From: Dromaius novaehollandiae
Lineage: Eukaryota > Chordata > Aves > Casuariiformes > Dromaiidae
Assembly: GCF_036370855.1 (NCBI RefSeq)
Contig: NC_088100.1
Span: forward strand, 40,558,254-40,622,253
Length of the DNA stretch: 64,000 nucleotides
Direction of reading: 5' to 3'
Part shown: piece by piece, positions 13,901-26,362 of the stretch
Layout: every line of letters starts with the position of its first letter
Position numbering within the stretch: position 1 is the first letter of the stretch
The notes under the pieces: generated by a model
Database searches by the model: none
What the model was told of the DNA's origin: nothing
Seen by the model: the letters and a program-made list of their open reading frames with translations, nothing else
Made by a program: the position numbers and the translations under genes

Positions 13901-16900
13901 TTTGGTGAAAAGCAGTCAGATGAAGCCTGTCCAGCAGACATAGCCACTGAGAGCTTCTTATAGGACTGAGACTATTGGTTATGGCTATGCAGAAATCTGA
14001 AGAAGACAAGTTCTAAGGTTTATTAGGTAGCTTCAAAAAAAGGAGTGGATTGTCATGCTTAGTGCGAGGTTTTCTTCCTTTAGCTTTGTCCAGAGATGTG
14101 CACATAACCAGAGGAATTTCTGGGATTTGCTCCCCCAGGACTGCCATTGTTTGGACTTTAAAAATTACCAAATCTTAATTAATTAGGAGAAAGACGTTAG
14201 CAGCAGAAGTTTTGATAGAGAATGTACCAGTACTTTCATCATATAGATCCAGTTTTCCCATCTGAGGATGGTCTGAAATCTAGTGAGATCAGAATACTGT
14301 ATTTACTTTTTCAACAGAATCAGGAGCAAATTAGAAAGAACTCTTTGACAGCATCAAGGTATGCGTCAAGATTCCTTGTGTGTGGATGTAGATTTTCTTA
14401 GTTGCTGCCTCATAGTTTGCAGAGCTGTTGTTGTTCAGGCTTCGCAAAGGGGTAATATTTCTTCCCACCAGTATAATGCTCTCTTTTCCAGTTCCTCACT
14501 CAATGATTTTTTGAATAGGAGGTTGAAGAATTTCGGATGTAAGCTTATTAGCCCTGTGATGCAAGATGGTTTTTCTACGTACTTCAGAAATTCTAAGTCT
14601 TTCTGTTCAGAGAACATTTTTTCCTTTGCCATCAGTTGGTCTGCAACCTGAAGTGTAGAGAAGGGAAGAATCACAAAACCAGTATCAGAAATCAGACTCA
14701 TTTTTCAGGCAATCTGCAAGACTGAACTGGCTTTTTTTTCTTCATTCAAAACTGGCCACAAAGATTTCAGGTCAGCATAGGTTGGATGGGGAAGAACTGA
14801 CTTTAGGGGAGGGTCTCATATAGACTTTGAGAAGAGTATTTGAATCAGTTGAACTGTCAAATCAGTTTTAGTTAGGAAGAAAGTAGGCCTGTCTATTAGC
14901 TCCTAAATTACTTTTTTTTTCTCCAACTGAGATGGTTCTAGCCTTCTCTCTGAGTCACTCAAGTCCATAAGCTTAAGTTTGTATTTTGTCTTTGTCATGA
15001 CCTTTCAGATTCCCTTTGCTATTCTACACTGATGAATTTCTTTGTGCTAGTCGCAGAGCTACAGGACAGGGCAGAGGAAGTGCAAATGTTCTTCTTCAGT
15101 GGCTAGCGCTTCTTCTTGTCACTGTCCTAGAAGAAAAGCCTTGAAGAGGTCAGCAGAGCTAAAAACCACCAAGGCAACCAGTAAAGGGCAAATGTGTTCA
15201 CTTTGGTCTCATGCTTTCTCCACTCTCCAGTGCTCTGTTGTTTTACCTGTGAGAACAGCAGGGGCCGGATTCTATGACAGTTCAGGGCAGCTATAGCAGC
15301 ACACCACTTGAGAGTCTGGCCTCAATGCCAGCACGCGAAATTACATAGCATGACACTTTCTGGTTCAGATTTTGAGGTCTGTGAGGTGGGAGAAGGGTAG
15401 GACACATATTGCAAAAGGGCAGGTAAAACATCACAGGATTTTGGGTATATGTTCCCTGTGGAAAAACTTAATATGACTTAATTTTATAACTATCCACTGA
15501 GAACTTCCATATGTCCTTACTCCACTGATCACTGCACTTCTCAGTGACCTTCTGTTGAACAATAGTAATGATCTTTTTGTATGAATGAATGGTCTTTAGT
15601 AATTTGGCTCTTTACTTTGTTTTCAGAACTGTTTAGACTGGTGGGTACTCTTTGTCTTTCACAGCAATCTGCTGACAGAGAAAAAAAAGTATTTCATCTT
15701 CAGCAAAAATTACTGTGATCTCTGCAAAGGAAATCCCATCTCTTAATAACTGGAATTTCTGTATGTCCTTCTTACTAAATCACTACCTTGAGATACAGTA
15801 AAGGGTCTTGTTCCACACTCCCACCTGTTATGTTGTTAGGCGTTTTGTGACGGCTTCAGAGCCAGAAGGCAGTTTATTCATATTTTCTAATAATAGTCCT
15901 GTGGGACGGAAGTTTTTGCAAGGGAGGAGTGAATGATCTTCCTTACCATGATCTGTGAAGGGTGTCAGCCTTGTGAGATCCTGACTGTGTCCCAAACTCC
16001 ACAGTTCTCATAAGAGAAAGAGTGAGACAGCGCATGCATGTAGTGACGCTTCTGTGGAGGAGATGGAGGCAATAATGTACCTGTGTGGACACCAGGCAGC
16101 AGGTGTCTCAGAGGCCATCCCAGGAACCATTTCTCTTCAGTTCATTTTGTGGTGATGATTTCAGTGCCAGAGCTTCCTTGAGAGGTAGAAGTCGCATCTC
16201 TGTAACAGGTTACTGTGCAAATGCTTAATACACATTACCGTGTTCTCCTTGCATTTGCACAGTAATGAAATGGGGATTCCCAGTGCCCAAGTATAACAGT
16301 CTGGGCCTCCTCTGTATTTGTGTGTGTGTGCATGTGTGCACCTGTGTATAAGTGTAATCTTGCTCTCACATTTGCATATATATGTACATTTTTAATATGT
16401 AGGAAGAATCTTAGAGGTAATCTGGAAGAGAAACATAAAGCTATGCATCACCATTATATTAAGGAAAGGAAAAAAAATAGCCCGCAGAGGCAGAATGTCA
16501 TTCCCCTCTGCCAAACTGATATATACTATCTGGATCTGAAAACAAGTGGAAAAAACTCCTGTTGGCTGCTGGACCATGTAAACAATTGTTCAAGTGTCTA
16601 CTTATAGATGTACAGTAAACATCATGGTCTAGGAGGAACTTCAACTCAATGAAAAATCCAGGGGAAGAGGAGGATGAAGAGGAACAGCGCTGCTGGCAGA
16701 GGCAGTGGGTTTTCTTTTGCTAGAAGTGGTGAGGAACAGCAGGTGCTCCAGTTTCTTGACGTATATAATTTTCAGTATTGTGAGTCTGTTTCTTAGTGAA
16801 GAAATGACTGAACAGAATGCAGAGACAGAATTTGTATTGCTGACATTTTCTGGAGGGAAATACTAGCAGTGGCAACAGATGCTTCTGAATGTATTTGGAT

Positions 16901-19900
16901 TTAAACAAATTAAAGGAGAGATGGTTCCATGAAGGCAGAGGACAGTCCAGAGATATACTGCACTGCATGGAAACCAAAGGAGTATTGTTAAACTCTGTGG
17001 TATACAATGGAAGTACTCTTGCTGGACCACACCATAGCAAAGAGTATGTGTTCTCTCTTTTAGAGCTATCCTGCTCTGATACTTGGTGTGAGGGAGGTAT
17101 GTGCTGAATCTCTTCTGGCCTAGATAAGAAAGAAGTAACTTTCTAAACTCCTTGAGTCAGGTCCTGCATGGCGGCTCAGCCTAAATATATTGTTCTGATG
17201 CCACAAAGAAGAAAAAAAAGCTGCCAAGCTTCTTAGCAACTAGTACTGGGCGTACAAATGATACCTTTGTTTCCTCTAATCCAGCATGCTGTCCCCCTAT
17301 TGTCTTAGCAGGAAGGGACTTGGGTGGAGGGACTGAATGGCGTTTGGACCATTTGGAGCTGGTGGAAAGACCTCCAAATGCCATTTACCAATGGCAGTGG
17401 CATTACCAATTACCAGCACATTCCTGACCACAGGACTGGTCTCAAATCAGGATGCCCTGATGCAAGCTAGATACTAAATCTGGACATCCCTTCTTTTTCT
17501 TCCTCCCTGCCTTGTTCTGACTTGCACAGAGGAGTAAAATTCAGCTCCATAGTTTAGATGCAGAATTTAAGTACCTGCAATCTAGAGCTAAATCCTACCC
17601 TTGCATTTCATTTAAGTTGCACCCCTTTTTTAGTCAAGATGAATGTAAATAATCAACAGGTATAGTGAGAATGCCAACCTTTCAGTACGGTTGGAGAATC
17701 CTGAAAAATATATTAGCAGTAGACAATCTGCTTGAAACTAGCAGGTATGTTATCAATCTTTTTTTGAATTGTAGAAGCCTAGAAAATTATCAGTAGAGGT
17801 GCACACCATTTTAGGAATTTCTGTACAAAGTAATTGTGAAACATATATGAGATTGCTTTTCTTCATCATTCTTTATGGTGAAATAGTCCACAGACCCCCA
17901 GTAGGCTGTAGACTCCAAGTTGAAAACCATTGAACTAGAGTTTGCATGTTTCAGAAAGGAAGTATTTTTCTTTGTTGACTAAGCTAAGCGGGCTTTTTAA
18001 AAAGGCTGGTGTAAATACTTCTTTGGAATCTTACTTGTAAGCAGAAGATGTTTTAAGCTATGTTCTGGTTTGTAGCAAAATTCTTACTGACTAATTGGAA
18101 GTGTTGCCTGGACTTCAGGAGTGTGGTCAGGGCCTTAAAAGTGCACCTGATGAATCAGTCTTTGCTCATTTTAAAACAGCTTATTGGGAAGCCACTTTTC
18201 TGTCTGCTTCTTGCTTGCATTTTAAAGGTGTGTATTTACTTGGAAGGCTTCCCCTCTGTATTATCAGGTCGTGTCTTGGGCAGTTCTAGTTCTTGACTGC
18301 TGGAAGAATTTCCTTCACAGGAAGAAAGCTTGAGTAGATTGACAGTGGATAAAATAAAACTTGCTTTTCTCATCAGCAGGCTTCTGTTACAGCCTGTAAG
18401 CAAAAGTACCCTTAGAGCTCTAAATTCACATTTTGCCAAGGGGAAAAATAAAATACTAATGTATTTGTAATGAAATTGCAAAATCAAAGATAATTTTAAT
18501 TAATGTCCATTCCCCCCAACTGCATATAATTCTAAGAAGGCACAGTCCAGTCAGTGAAGTGAATTAGTCTAAAAGCAGGTAGCTCTACATTGTATGAAAA
18601 CCCCAGTGTTCAGACTTATTTTGTATGATATTCTCAGCCAGTTAACCATTCTTACCTGTCCTATATCTTGAAGAAAGATCAGGAGAATTCTATGGATGAG
18701 CTCTGGTTTAAGAATAACAAAATGAAAATTCCGTGATGCGGGAGAGTGAAACTCAAATGATGTGATGGAAGAGTTGCTTAGTTACTGCAGTGATGACAGT
18801 GGAATAAGACCTTGTATAGAAATAGAAATGAAATAGAAATAGAGGTGGTTTTCCTGCAGTCATTCTGGTACACAGAACAAGAATTTTGAGTACCAGTCAG
18901 CAACCAGATAGCACCTTATAGTTTTAGAATATGTGTGGTTGAGGGAAAATGAAAGAGAAATTAAGGTTGTCTTGTGTAAAATTATCAAAGCTGGAGGGAA
19001 GATGTCTGACATTTCATTGATTTGATTGAATATGCTTGAACAAGTAAGTTCAATTAAATTTCAGAACAAGGTGACTGGGTTTGCTTTCCAGGCATTTCTT
19101 TATCCATTGTCAAAAAATAGATGGAGGAAATTTGTTGACCATCTTCAGTGTTCTCCACTCTTCTTGTGTTGTGCTTTAGTCATCTCCTAATGGGTATATA
19201 TCCAGTGTTACATAAACCAGCCTAAGTATTGTCAGGGCCATTGGTTTCCTTAGATGAACACTCCAAGGTTTAACAGGCTGCAGTATTAGAAAAAAACCTC
19301 CTACTTGATATCTTTTCTACATTTTTCACTCCTCAGTTTCTTGCAGCTGCTTTTAGCTAAGTTCTGCATTTCTGGGCCATGCAGAACAACTCCTTTACAT
19401 GCTTGGTGGTTATTTGCTTTAAATAAAGGATCTACAGACTTAGGTAGAGACAGAGAACTGAAAAGGAGCACTCAAGTCATTGAATCCAGTCCTTTGTTAG
19501 CATACTGTCTTTTATCTTAATCATTATCATTGCAACAATTGTGATTGTTAGAATTCTTTTGTACTGTGGTGGTACCTTGGTATCTCAGTCCTGGATGATG
19601 GAGCACTTGGTTCCAGGCACAGAACAAAGGAGTCATGCCTACCTCAAGTGGCATACCATTTCTTGTGATTACTGTTTCTCTATAATTCATATAACTTATG
19701 TGGGCATGTCTTGAAATCTTATATTGCAACAGTTCCTAAAGCAAAACTATTTTTATATTAATCATTCTTAACATTTACCAAATAGGTACCTTTTTCTCTC
19801 TCCAATTTTTTTTTCTTGTCAGTCTTTAGGAACTGCAGGCCTTGTTGCACACTTACAGACACTGCTCTGAGCTGTTCTGCTATGGCTAGCATAGATTCGC

Positions 19901-21189
19901 TAGTGTATATATGTGCATTGCAGTGCCCTTTTCTGCCGCAATTATTTTGGCTAGTTACTTCTTGCCAACATTCGGCATTCAAAGCTCTGATCTTTCTGTC
20001 TGCCATTTAAAACCACTAGGTCTTCTTAGGCAGTAAGAGTGGAATTCTTCTAACGAGCAGTTCGCATGTGAGCTAACTGTCGAGACTCCCCATACATCTG
20101 TGGAATGGGATCAATTCACCTCATCCTGGACATCTAGACCAGGTCAGCTGAGTGTGGCTTCGAAGCGCCAGTTTCTCTCCACTGATTATAGAGACAACCT
20201 CAGATAGCTAGCTCAAGTACCTACACAGTAAAAGATCTAAAGCTAAGTGAGTTGAATCCCACGCCACATGTCTTGATCTCCATTTGCTTGCCTCTTCTCT
20301 GGTCAGATGTGTCTTTGCAAAGAAGGTATAAAATGTTATTATTCTGACTTAGCTGATTTAGTAAAAGCCTAACAGTCATGAAAGATGCCAGACAGTAAAG
20401 AATCAGGCCCTGCTCCTTCTCCATACTGTTCATGCCATAAAATGACTAACTCATTTGAAAATTTGAACATAATAATGACCATGTATTTCTTTTCTTCAGA
20501 ACTGGAAAGAAGAAAACCAAGGAACACAAAGATAGATACAGTTCTGATCTTTTCCCTGGTAACTGGAATCATTGTGATTGTTGCTGTGATGTTTGCATTA
20601 ATCTTTATAATTCTTCACCGGTAGGTGGACAACATACAATATGATTTTTGTGTGTTATTTGATCAAAATATGGTATTGCCGGTAACAAACATGACTTGGG
20701 ATGAACTAATTTAATTTTTCTGTGGTTTAATATTTATGTTGCCAGTAGATAAAATATGAACAAACTTCTTGAGATTAGAAAGAACTACTTTGCATTGGAA
20801 AGAAGTATTTTGCAAAGCAACTATAAAGATTGTAGATGGGAGGGGAATGATTCAGAGCAATCTATGTAAACCTACTTAAATGTACATTTTTGTTCAATTC
20901 TCATTTTCCTTTCAGAGCTGCTTTAAAAAATATTTGGGAATCAAAATTTGGGAAAGACAGCAAAAACAAACAGCTGGCCAAAAAAGATTCACAAAGAAAT
21001 GTGGAAGAAACAGCCCCCTGCTCAGGGTCAGGATTGGCTGTGAGAGGAAGTGGAGCCTCTGCACCTGGAACGTCAGCTACAGTGTTCTCACCACCTGAAC
21101 CAAAGACAGCACAGGAAGTGCCACAGCCCTCACCCACAGAGAATGAAGTACAGGAGTCCACCCAGGACTGGCAGAATGAAGAGAATTAG
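4299..21189 (+). CDS. SPACA1: Sperm acrosome membrane-associated protein 1 (7 coding exons)
   Basis: SPACA1 is a type I membrane protein of the inner acrosomal membrane and equatorial segment. In mammals it is needed for acrosome shaping and sperm-egg fusion. The coding sequence joins 4299-4428, 8039-8095, 11471-11572, 11973-12079, 12586-12721, 20500-20620 and 20916-21189. This totals 927 nt, or 308 residues plus TAG; all junctions are GT-AG and all phases agree. Residues 1-24 form a signal peptide, followed by a Gly-rich linker. The cysteine-rich ectodomain begins at CTVTCG (58-63) and contains NGCPG, RVEECRG, GKPIS and NRFKY, all matching the mammalian protein as I know it. An NDS sequon is at 139. 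The membrane segment is about 191-216 and the tail runs 217-308. Human SPACA1 is about 294 residues. The bird form looks shorter between the signal peptide and the Cys domain, and longer in the tail. An extra phase-1 exon inside the first intron cannot be excluded. The gene converges with CNR1. Confidence 0.9.
4429..8038 (+). other. SPACA1: SPACA1 intron 1
   Basis: This 3.6 kb phase-1 intron begins in the CpG island and becomes AT-rich after about 5150. I saw no clear additional exon. However, mammalian SPACA1 has an acidic stretch before the Cys domain, so a small phase 1-1 exon could be hidden here. A - strand open frame of 85 codons at 5888-6145 is not recognised. Confidence 0.7.
8039..8095 (+). 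CDS. SPACA1: SPACA1 exon 2
   Basis: The acceptor is ttgtgttcag and the donor is GTAAGT at 8096. The exon encodes [18 protein letters not shown] (45-62), which aligns with the mammalian EVEFGMCTVTC segment at the start of the conserved ectodomain. At 57 nt it is too short to stand out as an open frame. It was found from the conserved CTVTC motif and the splice phases. Confidence 0.9.
8096..11470 (+). other. SPACA1: SPACA1 intron 2
   Basis: This 3.4 kb intron is AT-rich. It contains an imperfect local duplication near 8954-9034. The rest is mostly unique sequence with T-rich tracts, and no coding feature is supported. Confidence 0.7.
8954..9034 (+). repeat. Imperfect 46-bp tandem duplication
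   Basis: The words tggtcagtatc-ccat start at 8954 and again at 9000, each followed by a related atactctttta/gtatctctttta segment. The copies differ by several substitutions, so the duplication is not recent. It lies inside SPACA1 intron 2. Confidence 0.6.
11471..11572 (+). CDS. SPACA1: SPACA1 exon 3
   Basis: The acceptor follows a long T tract (ending gttcccaaag). The donor is GTAAGT at 11573. It encodes [18 protein letters not shown] and then [13 protein letters not shown], very close to the mammalian ectodomain, with cysteines retained. It ends one base into the Trp codon (W97), which exon 4 completes. Confidence 0.95.
11973..12079 (+). CDS. SPACA1: SPACA1 exon 4
   Basis: The acceptor is ttcctcctgtag and the donor is GTAAGG at 12080. 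The exon encodes the WGKPIS...[15 protein letters not shown] segment (97-132), homologous to mammalian WGKPIS...NRFKYMWK. It ends in phase 0 after a Gln codon. The preceding intron (11573-11972) is only 400 bp. Confidence 0.95.
12541..12572 (+). repeat. T-rich tract serving as polypyrimidine tract
   Basis: There are about 32 bases of almost pure T with three C interruptions. The tract ends 14 bases before SPACA1 exon 5. It probably acts as that exon's polypyrimidine tract. Confidence 0.7.
12586..12721 (+). CDS. SPACA1: SPACA1 exon 5
   Basis: It encodes residues 133-177, including the conserved NDSAIMEV and VTFQCET segments, up to the VYTTP just before the membrane. NDS at 139 is a likely N-glycosylation site. 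The donor is GTAAGC at 12722. The acceptor is atypical: a T-rich tract at 12541-12572 is separated from the AG by a purine-containing stretch (ataatatggatag). Reading frame and homology make the junction secure. Confidence 0.92.
16319..16348 (+). repeat. Short TG microsatellite
   Basis: This is an interrupted run of TG dinucleotides (tgtgtgtgtgtgcatgtgtg) in SPACA1 intron 5. Confidence 0.75.
17884..17936 (-). mobile_element. Possible ancient hAT-type DNA transposon end
   Basis: Read on the - strand, the segment begins caatggttttcaacttgg and continues with a G-rich stretch ending in ggtctgtggact. This resembles the cagtggttctcaacct...ggtccgcggac termini of old non-autonomous hAT elements in amniotes. 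Only this end is recognised; the other terminus and target duplication were not found. Assignment is from memory of the family's terminal pattern. Confidence 0.4.
20500..20620 (+). CDS. SPACA1: SPACA1 exon 6: transmembrane segment
   Basis: The acceptor is ttttcttcag and the donor is GTAGGT at 20621. The exon encodes [13 protein letters not shown] followed by a strongly hydrophobic stretch of about 26 residues (191-216) that includes [18 protein letters not shown]. It corresponds to the single membrane helix of mammalian SPACA1. It ends two bases into the Arg218 codon. Confidence 0.93.
20916..21189 (+). CDS. SPACA1: SPACA1 exon 7: cytoplasmic tail and stop
   Basis: The acceptor (ttcctttcag) follows a 295-bp intron. 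The exon begins [14 protein letters not shown], matching the mammalian WAAVKAFWGAK membrane-proximal motif. It then becomes low-complexity, rich in Lys, Ser, Pro and Glu, and ends at TAG (21187-21189). The tail is about 92 residues, apparently longer than in mammals, and its distal part is poorly conserved. Confidence 0.92.
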
Positions 21190-21260
21190 AAAAAAAGACT
21201 GGGTTACATATATATATGATATAAAAAAAAGATTAAATATGCTTGAGATGCGGGTTTTAA
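21190..21260 (+). terminator. SPACA1: Probable short SPACA1 3' UTR with ATTAAA signal
   Basis: The hexamer ATTAAA occurs at 21232-21237, about 45 bases after the stop codon, and is the first plausible polyadenylation signal. A later AATAAA at 22250-22255 would give a 3' UTR of about 1.1 kb running through a CR1 remnant. The sequence alone does not decide between them. Confidence 0.4.
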
Positions 21261-21684
21261 GAAGTGCTTTCTATAGTTCATTCACTGGCTTGGATGGCTG
21301 AAATTTAAATGAGATGGGTAAAAATACTTCTCTTTTGAGGTGGACATCACTCTCCATGTAATTTCATGGTCTGGGCACCTCTGAACTGGATGACCAGAGC
21401 TAGATTTTTGGGAGGATCTTGAAAATGATGTATTCTCTAAGTTGGTGGTTTGATATAGTTTAGGCAAAGACCATCCTGTGTAAAGTGCCCCTTATCTCAC
21501 TGTTGATCTTCAAACACAGCACCTAGTATGTAATCACTACGATCCAGTTTCTCCTTGACACCTAGAAGGGTATATAATGATACGAAAGATGTTGAAAGTT
21601 ACTTCATAAGTTTCATTAAATTTGTACTTGCACATTTGCACATGTAACCATTTTTACCAACAAAGGGGCCAAAATACATAAACA

Positions 21685-22200
21685 GAAGAGCAGCCCCTTC
21701 GGGTCAGACCAAAGGTTCGTTGATATCAATAGCCAAAAAAGGATGCCTAGGGAAGAGTACAAGAACAAGACAAGCTTGTATGATGTTCTTCCCATGTACT
21801 CCTCCAGCCTCCATCCATTTGCATATTTTTAAAGTCTGTTGCAATTTCTAAGCAGTTAGCAATCTTGAATAGACTTCTTTTCCATTAATTGTTTGGTGTC
21901 CCCTTGTACCCATGTAAACTTCTGTCATCTACAATATCCCATGACAAGGAGTTCCACAGCACAACTATGTCTGTTGTCCATTTTGAACCCAGTACTTGCT
22001 AACTTCATTCATCACACCTCTTCCCGAAAAGACAGTGAACCGCTATTCCCCACGATGATCTTCCTGCCACTGATGATCTCTTAGGTGCCCATTATGTTAC
22101 CCTGGTTATTTGCTTTCTAGACCAAAAAGTGCAAGCTTACTTAAGAATTCATCCACAAGTTGTTCCATAGCTCTGACCAACCTTGCTGACCTCTAAACCT
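21685..22200 (-). mobile_element. Ancient CR1 LINE 3' fragment
   Basis: The + strand reads gggtcagaccaaaggt..., then atgcctagggaagagtacaa, ...cccatgacaaggagttccac and further recognisable pieces. This is the reverse complement of an old CR1 subfamily 3' region common in bird and turtle genomes. The copy is heavily substituted with no intact open frame, so it is a dead relic. It lies just downstream of SPACA1. Confidence 0.7.
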
Positions 22201-25200
22201 TCTCCATTATGTGATTACTCTATTTCTGAAGATGCTTTCTATTTGTGTAAATAAATGATGTTTGATGCAAATAAAAAAAATTAAGCTGAGCTGATGACAT
22301 GTTGAAGAATTGACTGTGGAGTGATTAAGATTTTTAATAGATTTTATGATTAACTTTCTCTCTTGAGTGTAACAGAAACTCTGAAAACAGGCCAAATACC
22401 AAGCACTCCAGGGTAGAGAATGCTTCTCAGTAAACAACATTGCAAAAAGTTGTAAAAAAATAGATTGGAGGTAGTAACTCATCCTCTCAAAGAATTCCTG
22501 TTCTCTTCAGTTCCTGTATTGCTGCAGATGTTCTAACTGCACCATCTGCACATCCTTAAAAAAGCATTATCATATTTTTCATAGATACATCATTTTGTTT
22601 GCTGTTTAGTGAAAGGATCATTTACATTTTTTTTTTGAAAATAAAACATTTAAAAATGACGTGTACTTAATTGTATAAAAATATCTTTTTTAAAAAGGAA
22701 ATGATATTTTTGGTAACACTATCATTGGCTATGTCATTTTATATCATTTGATGGACAAGCCTAAAAGTCTTGCAACATTAAGAAGAAAATGCATAGAAAA
22801 GGAGAGAGCGGACAATAATAATGTTGCTGTTTGCAAAACTAGTTTACACATTCAGAGTGAGTTTTTACCCCATGCGGTCAAAGACAGCATATTGTAGTGA
22901 GTCTGGGATTAGGTCTGGGATGCTGGTCTTAAAAATAGACCAAAACCAGTTGTTTTTACTCAGGAAAATGTTCCCACTGAAATTACATTATGTATAAAAA
23001 CGCTATCACCAGCTCAGTGATTGACTTCTGAACTACTGCTTTCATGGTGTAACTTAGGTATGGCATAATTGAAAGAGGGAGGTAGATTATTCATTTTCAT
23101 AATGATGTGAAGATGTACTATTTCACAACTATTTTATATTTTAGCAACATTTGCAAGGAACCCCCCCAGTCATATTTAGGTTGATATTTTGAACTTGTGA
23201 AATTTCCATGGTCTGCTGGCAAATCCAGCAGAATGTGATAGATACACAAGCAGATTAGTCGAGAAGATGCAATTCAGAAATGACTGAACTAAATCTGTGC
23301 TGGTAAGGGTGGGGGTCCTTATGGCAGATCAAGGAGTTTTTGCTCTTTATTAGCTTATATTTTGTAAAATATGATTATCTTCAACTTTTTTTGTTCTCTT
23401 TTAACTTTCGTACCTTAAAACCTCCTACAAAATAGAAAAAAGAATCCCTAGAAAATTTGATGCAAAAGCTATAGCATGAAACTCAGCAGAGCCCTTTGTT
23501 CCTCCACAGATAGGGTAAGCAGGCTGTTCTGTTATTAAGGCTGCAATCACAAGCAAGCTCCAAGAAATGGAGAAATTTGGAAAGCTGAGATTACTCCGGC
23601 CAGAAAGCCACCATACAACTACCATTTTATCATTCTCTTGCCGTGGATGTAAACCTGAATGAATTGCTCTTTTTACTAGATGCAGTATAAAGCACAGAGG
23701 AAGTGCAAAATGGTCTTTTTAACATAACCCGTAGAAACTTTCACCGACTTTTGATCTCATAATCCGAATAATATACTCACTAGTTCAGAGGAGAAGCAAT
23801 GATGGATAAAGAACATCCAGGAACTAATGTTTTATGTTAAATATTTTTAAAGGATGAAAAACATGTTGCAATCTATTCAAACTCTTCTGGCAAAAAGTAG
23901 TCACCATGTAGGATGTGTAACTGAACTTGATATAACCTCTTTCTCTGCCATGTCTGAGAAATGTAAAGAATGTTTTCATTGTTACATTGTGGTAGTGGAA
24001 TTTTCTCCTTTTCTAAAGATTTGAGTACAATATTTTTATTTCCTCCTCTTTGCTGCCTGCAGTGGGAACATTAGCTTTACTGACTGCTCCAAGGTAGGAA
24101 AAGTATTCTTATTCTCAGACCTTAAGCATGTGCCTGAGTCCTATTAAAGCTAGTATTATTTCAGCACATGAAGTGAGAATCTATGCTGCATTTCTGAGGG
24201 GAGAAGCAGAGGGGAACTAGAAGGAGAAGAGACAAATGTCACCTAAAAATGGTCTTTAATGTCTCTTGACATTAGAGCTGTGTATAAGAGCTTCTGGATA
24301 ATGAAGCCTCCCTAGTCCAGTCTGTAAACTGTGGTCTGCTTAGATACCGTGGTGCTGGGGAGCTCGTAGCTTCACCCTCCTTCAGGCGCCCTCCTACACC
24401 AAGCCTTGGAGGGCCATCAAACCGAGAGACTTCCTCCCCCACCTCAGCTGCACCCAGGACTTCTGGTATCTCCTGCCACTGCTCCCACTCCTTAATCTAG
24501 TTTACAGGGGCCAGAGCAAAGGTGAAAATCTCATCACGCTTAAATTTAAGCTTCTACTTACATTCTTTCCTGAGTTAACAAGTCCTCATGCATGTGTTTA
24601 AGCAATTTCCTGAATCAGGGCCAAAATGACTGTGCCATCCCTTTCTTTCATTTGCTTTTTATTGTCTTACCTTGCTGCATCAGTTTGCTGGTTTTGTCTT
24701 AATTTAATAATCTTTTAAACATTTCTCCACTATTCTTTCATCTCCTTTTACTTTTTCTTCTTAAAAAAAATCTTTTTGGAATGCATAGCTTGTCTGTATG
24801 TGACCCACCATCTGTCTCAGGAAATTTAGGATGCGTTTATATAGTTATTTAGATCTTCATGTATGTGCAGTTTCATTTATGTATGGTCTAATAGTATATA
24901 CCATAGAAATCGTTTTTTTTCTTTGGCAGCTTTACTAGCTCTTTTTGGAAGTGAAATTTTTATTGTGAATTGCAGATATTTTCTTTTTTTAATAACTTCA
25001 TATAGTCAAACATACTTAACAAAATACTAAGTGTTCATGGGTTTTTTTCTTTGCTGCTATGCATACAGGAGAGAAATTGCTGCAGAAATACGGGCCATTT
25101 TTTAACCTGATGTTCTATAAAGTAAAATAAAAAAATGCTAGCTGAAACAGATTTAGCTCTCCATGATTGGTGGCAAAATTTTGGCATTGGGCAGATATTA

Positions 25201-26322
25201 CAGGGAGCAAATAATTTGATTTATGAAACAGAAAGCTACAGCTAAATGTGAAGTCAAAGGTACAGTATTTTATATTGGTTTTGGGGATAGAGCTCTGCAG
25301 TTTCCAGTTATTTCTGTAAAGGGTAGAGATGGATTTTTCATAAGAGCTGAGGATTCAGTTTCCACTTCATTATGAGAATTTCTTCATATTAGGCCAGTAT
25401 CATGCACTTATGGTTTCCCAAGTTTTTACCTAGCGGTATAGAAAAACCTTGACTTAGAACTGGGTCAGAGCACTTAGATTGGAAAATTCATTTTGGTGAA
25501 TTTTGGGGACAAAGCTAGTTTAACAGGAATTGTGTTTTGGGGCTGTGAAAAGGTAATTGGAGAAAATACTTGCATGTCTGAAGTGGTTAAACCCAAAATC
25601 CAGCATGGTTGGATGTGGATAATTAGTTTTTTAAAATTACTTAACCTACATGTGTTTTGCACTCTGTTTATCCTCATATTCTTACAATCAGAAAGTTAGT
25701 GGGCAAAACGGGAAGACTTTAGCCAATTAAGTCTTCATATTGGACTGTAAATCCTTTCCTAAAGAGATGTTTTGGTATTGTATGTGTCTACAAAGTCTTG
25801 TAATACGATGTCCTGATACTTATTGAGGGTATTACATTATCACAACAAAAGAATTAAATAATAATATGAAGCTGTTGTTCAGATGAAACACTACTTTGGG
25901 CTGTATTACACCTGGAATAACAATAAATTTTTATGGGAAGGACAGGTAATATTAATAATCAAAATTAAGATCCCTTGACATTTCCAGTGATCTAGTTTTC
26001 TGTTGCTTATAACCGCCAAATTTTAGTCTTTAGGCTGAAATTATCCATGTTGAATGTTTAGCCCTCAGGCTACTATTTTTCTTTCTGGGAATATGTGCAG
26101 CCAATAGTTTTACTTTTTCTGGAGATCCAGTCTATGGAAAAATAGCTTGCTAATCTCATATTGAAAAGAAGAGCTTTAGCAGTCTAGCACTTTGAATGAA
26201 GCTTGGGATTTGCTGTGGCACCGCCTATGTAACAAAGATACATTGTTTCCATATCCACAAATCTTCCTTCCAGATCTGGCCAAATTATAAACTAGGAAAA
26301 CTACAGCCTTGTTCAAGAAAGG

Positions 26323-26362
26323 TTGCAAAATTGCAGCACAAAAATTGCAAAATTGCAGCACA
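26323..26362 (+). repeat. 22-bp direct duplication
   Basis: The 18-base word ttgcaaaattgcagcaca occurs at 26323-26340 and again, identical, at 26345-26362. The two are separated by four A residues, giving a 22-bp unit. Identity of the copies suggests recent slippage. Confidence 0.9.

Larger units (their letters stand above)
12722..20499 (+). other. SPACA1: SPACA1 intron 5
   Basis: At 7.8 kb this is the largest intron of the gene. It separates the ectodomain exons from the transmembrane exon. Content is AT-rich and mostly unique, with a TG-rich microsatellite at 16319-16348 and a fragment resembling a hAT transposon end at 17884-17936. Open frames up to 106 codons occur on both strands, without recognisable homology or splice support. 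Confidence 0.7.
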
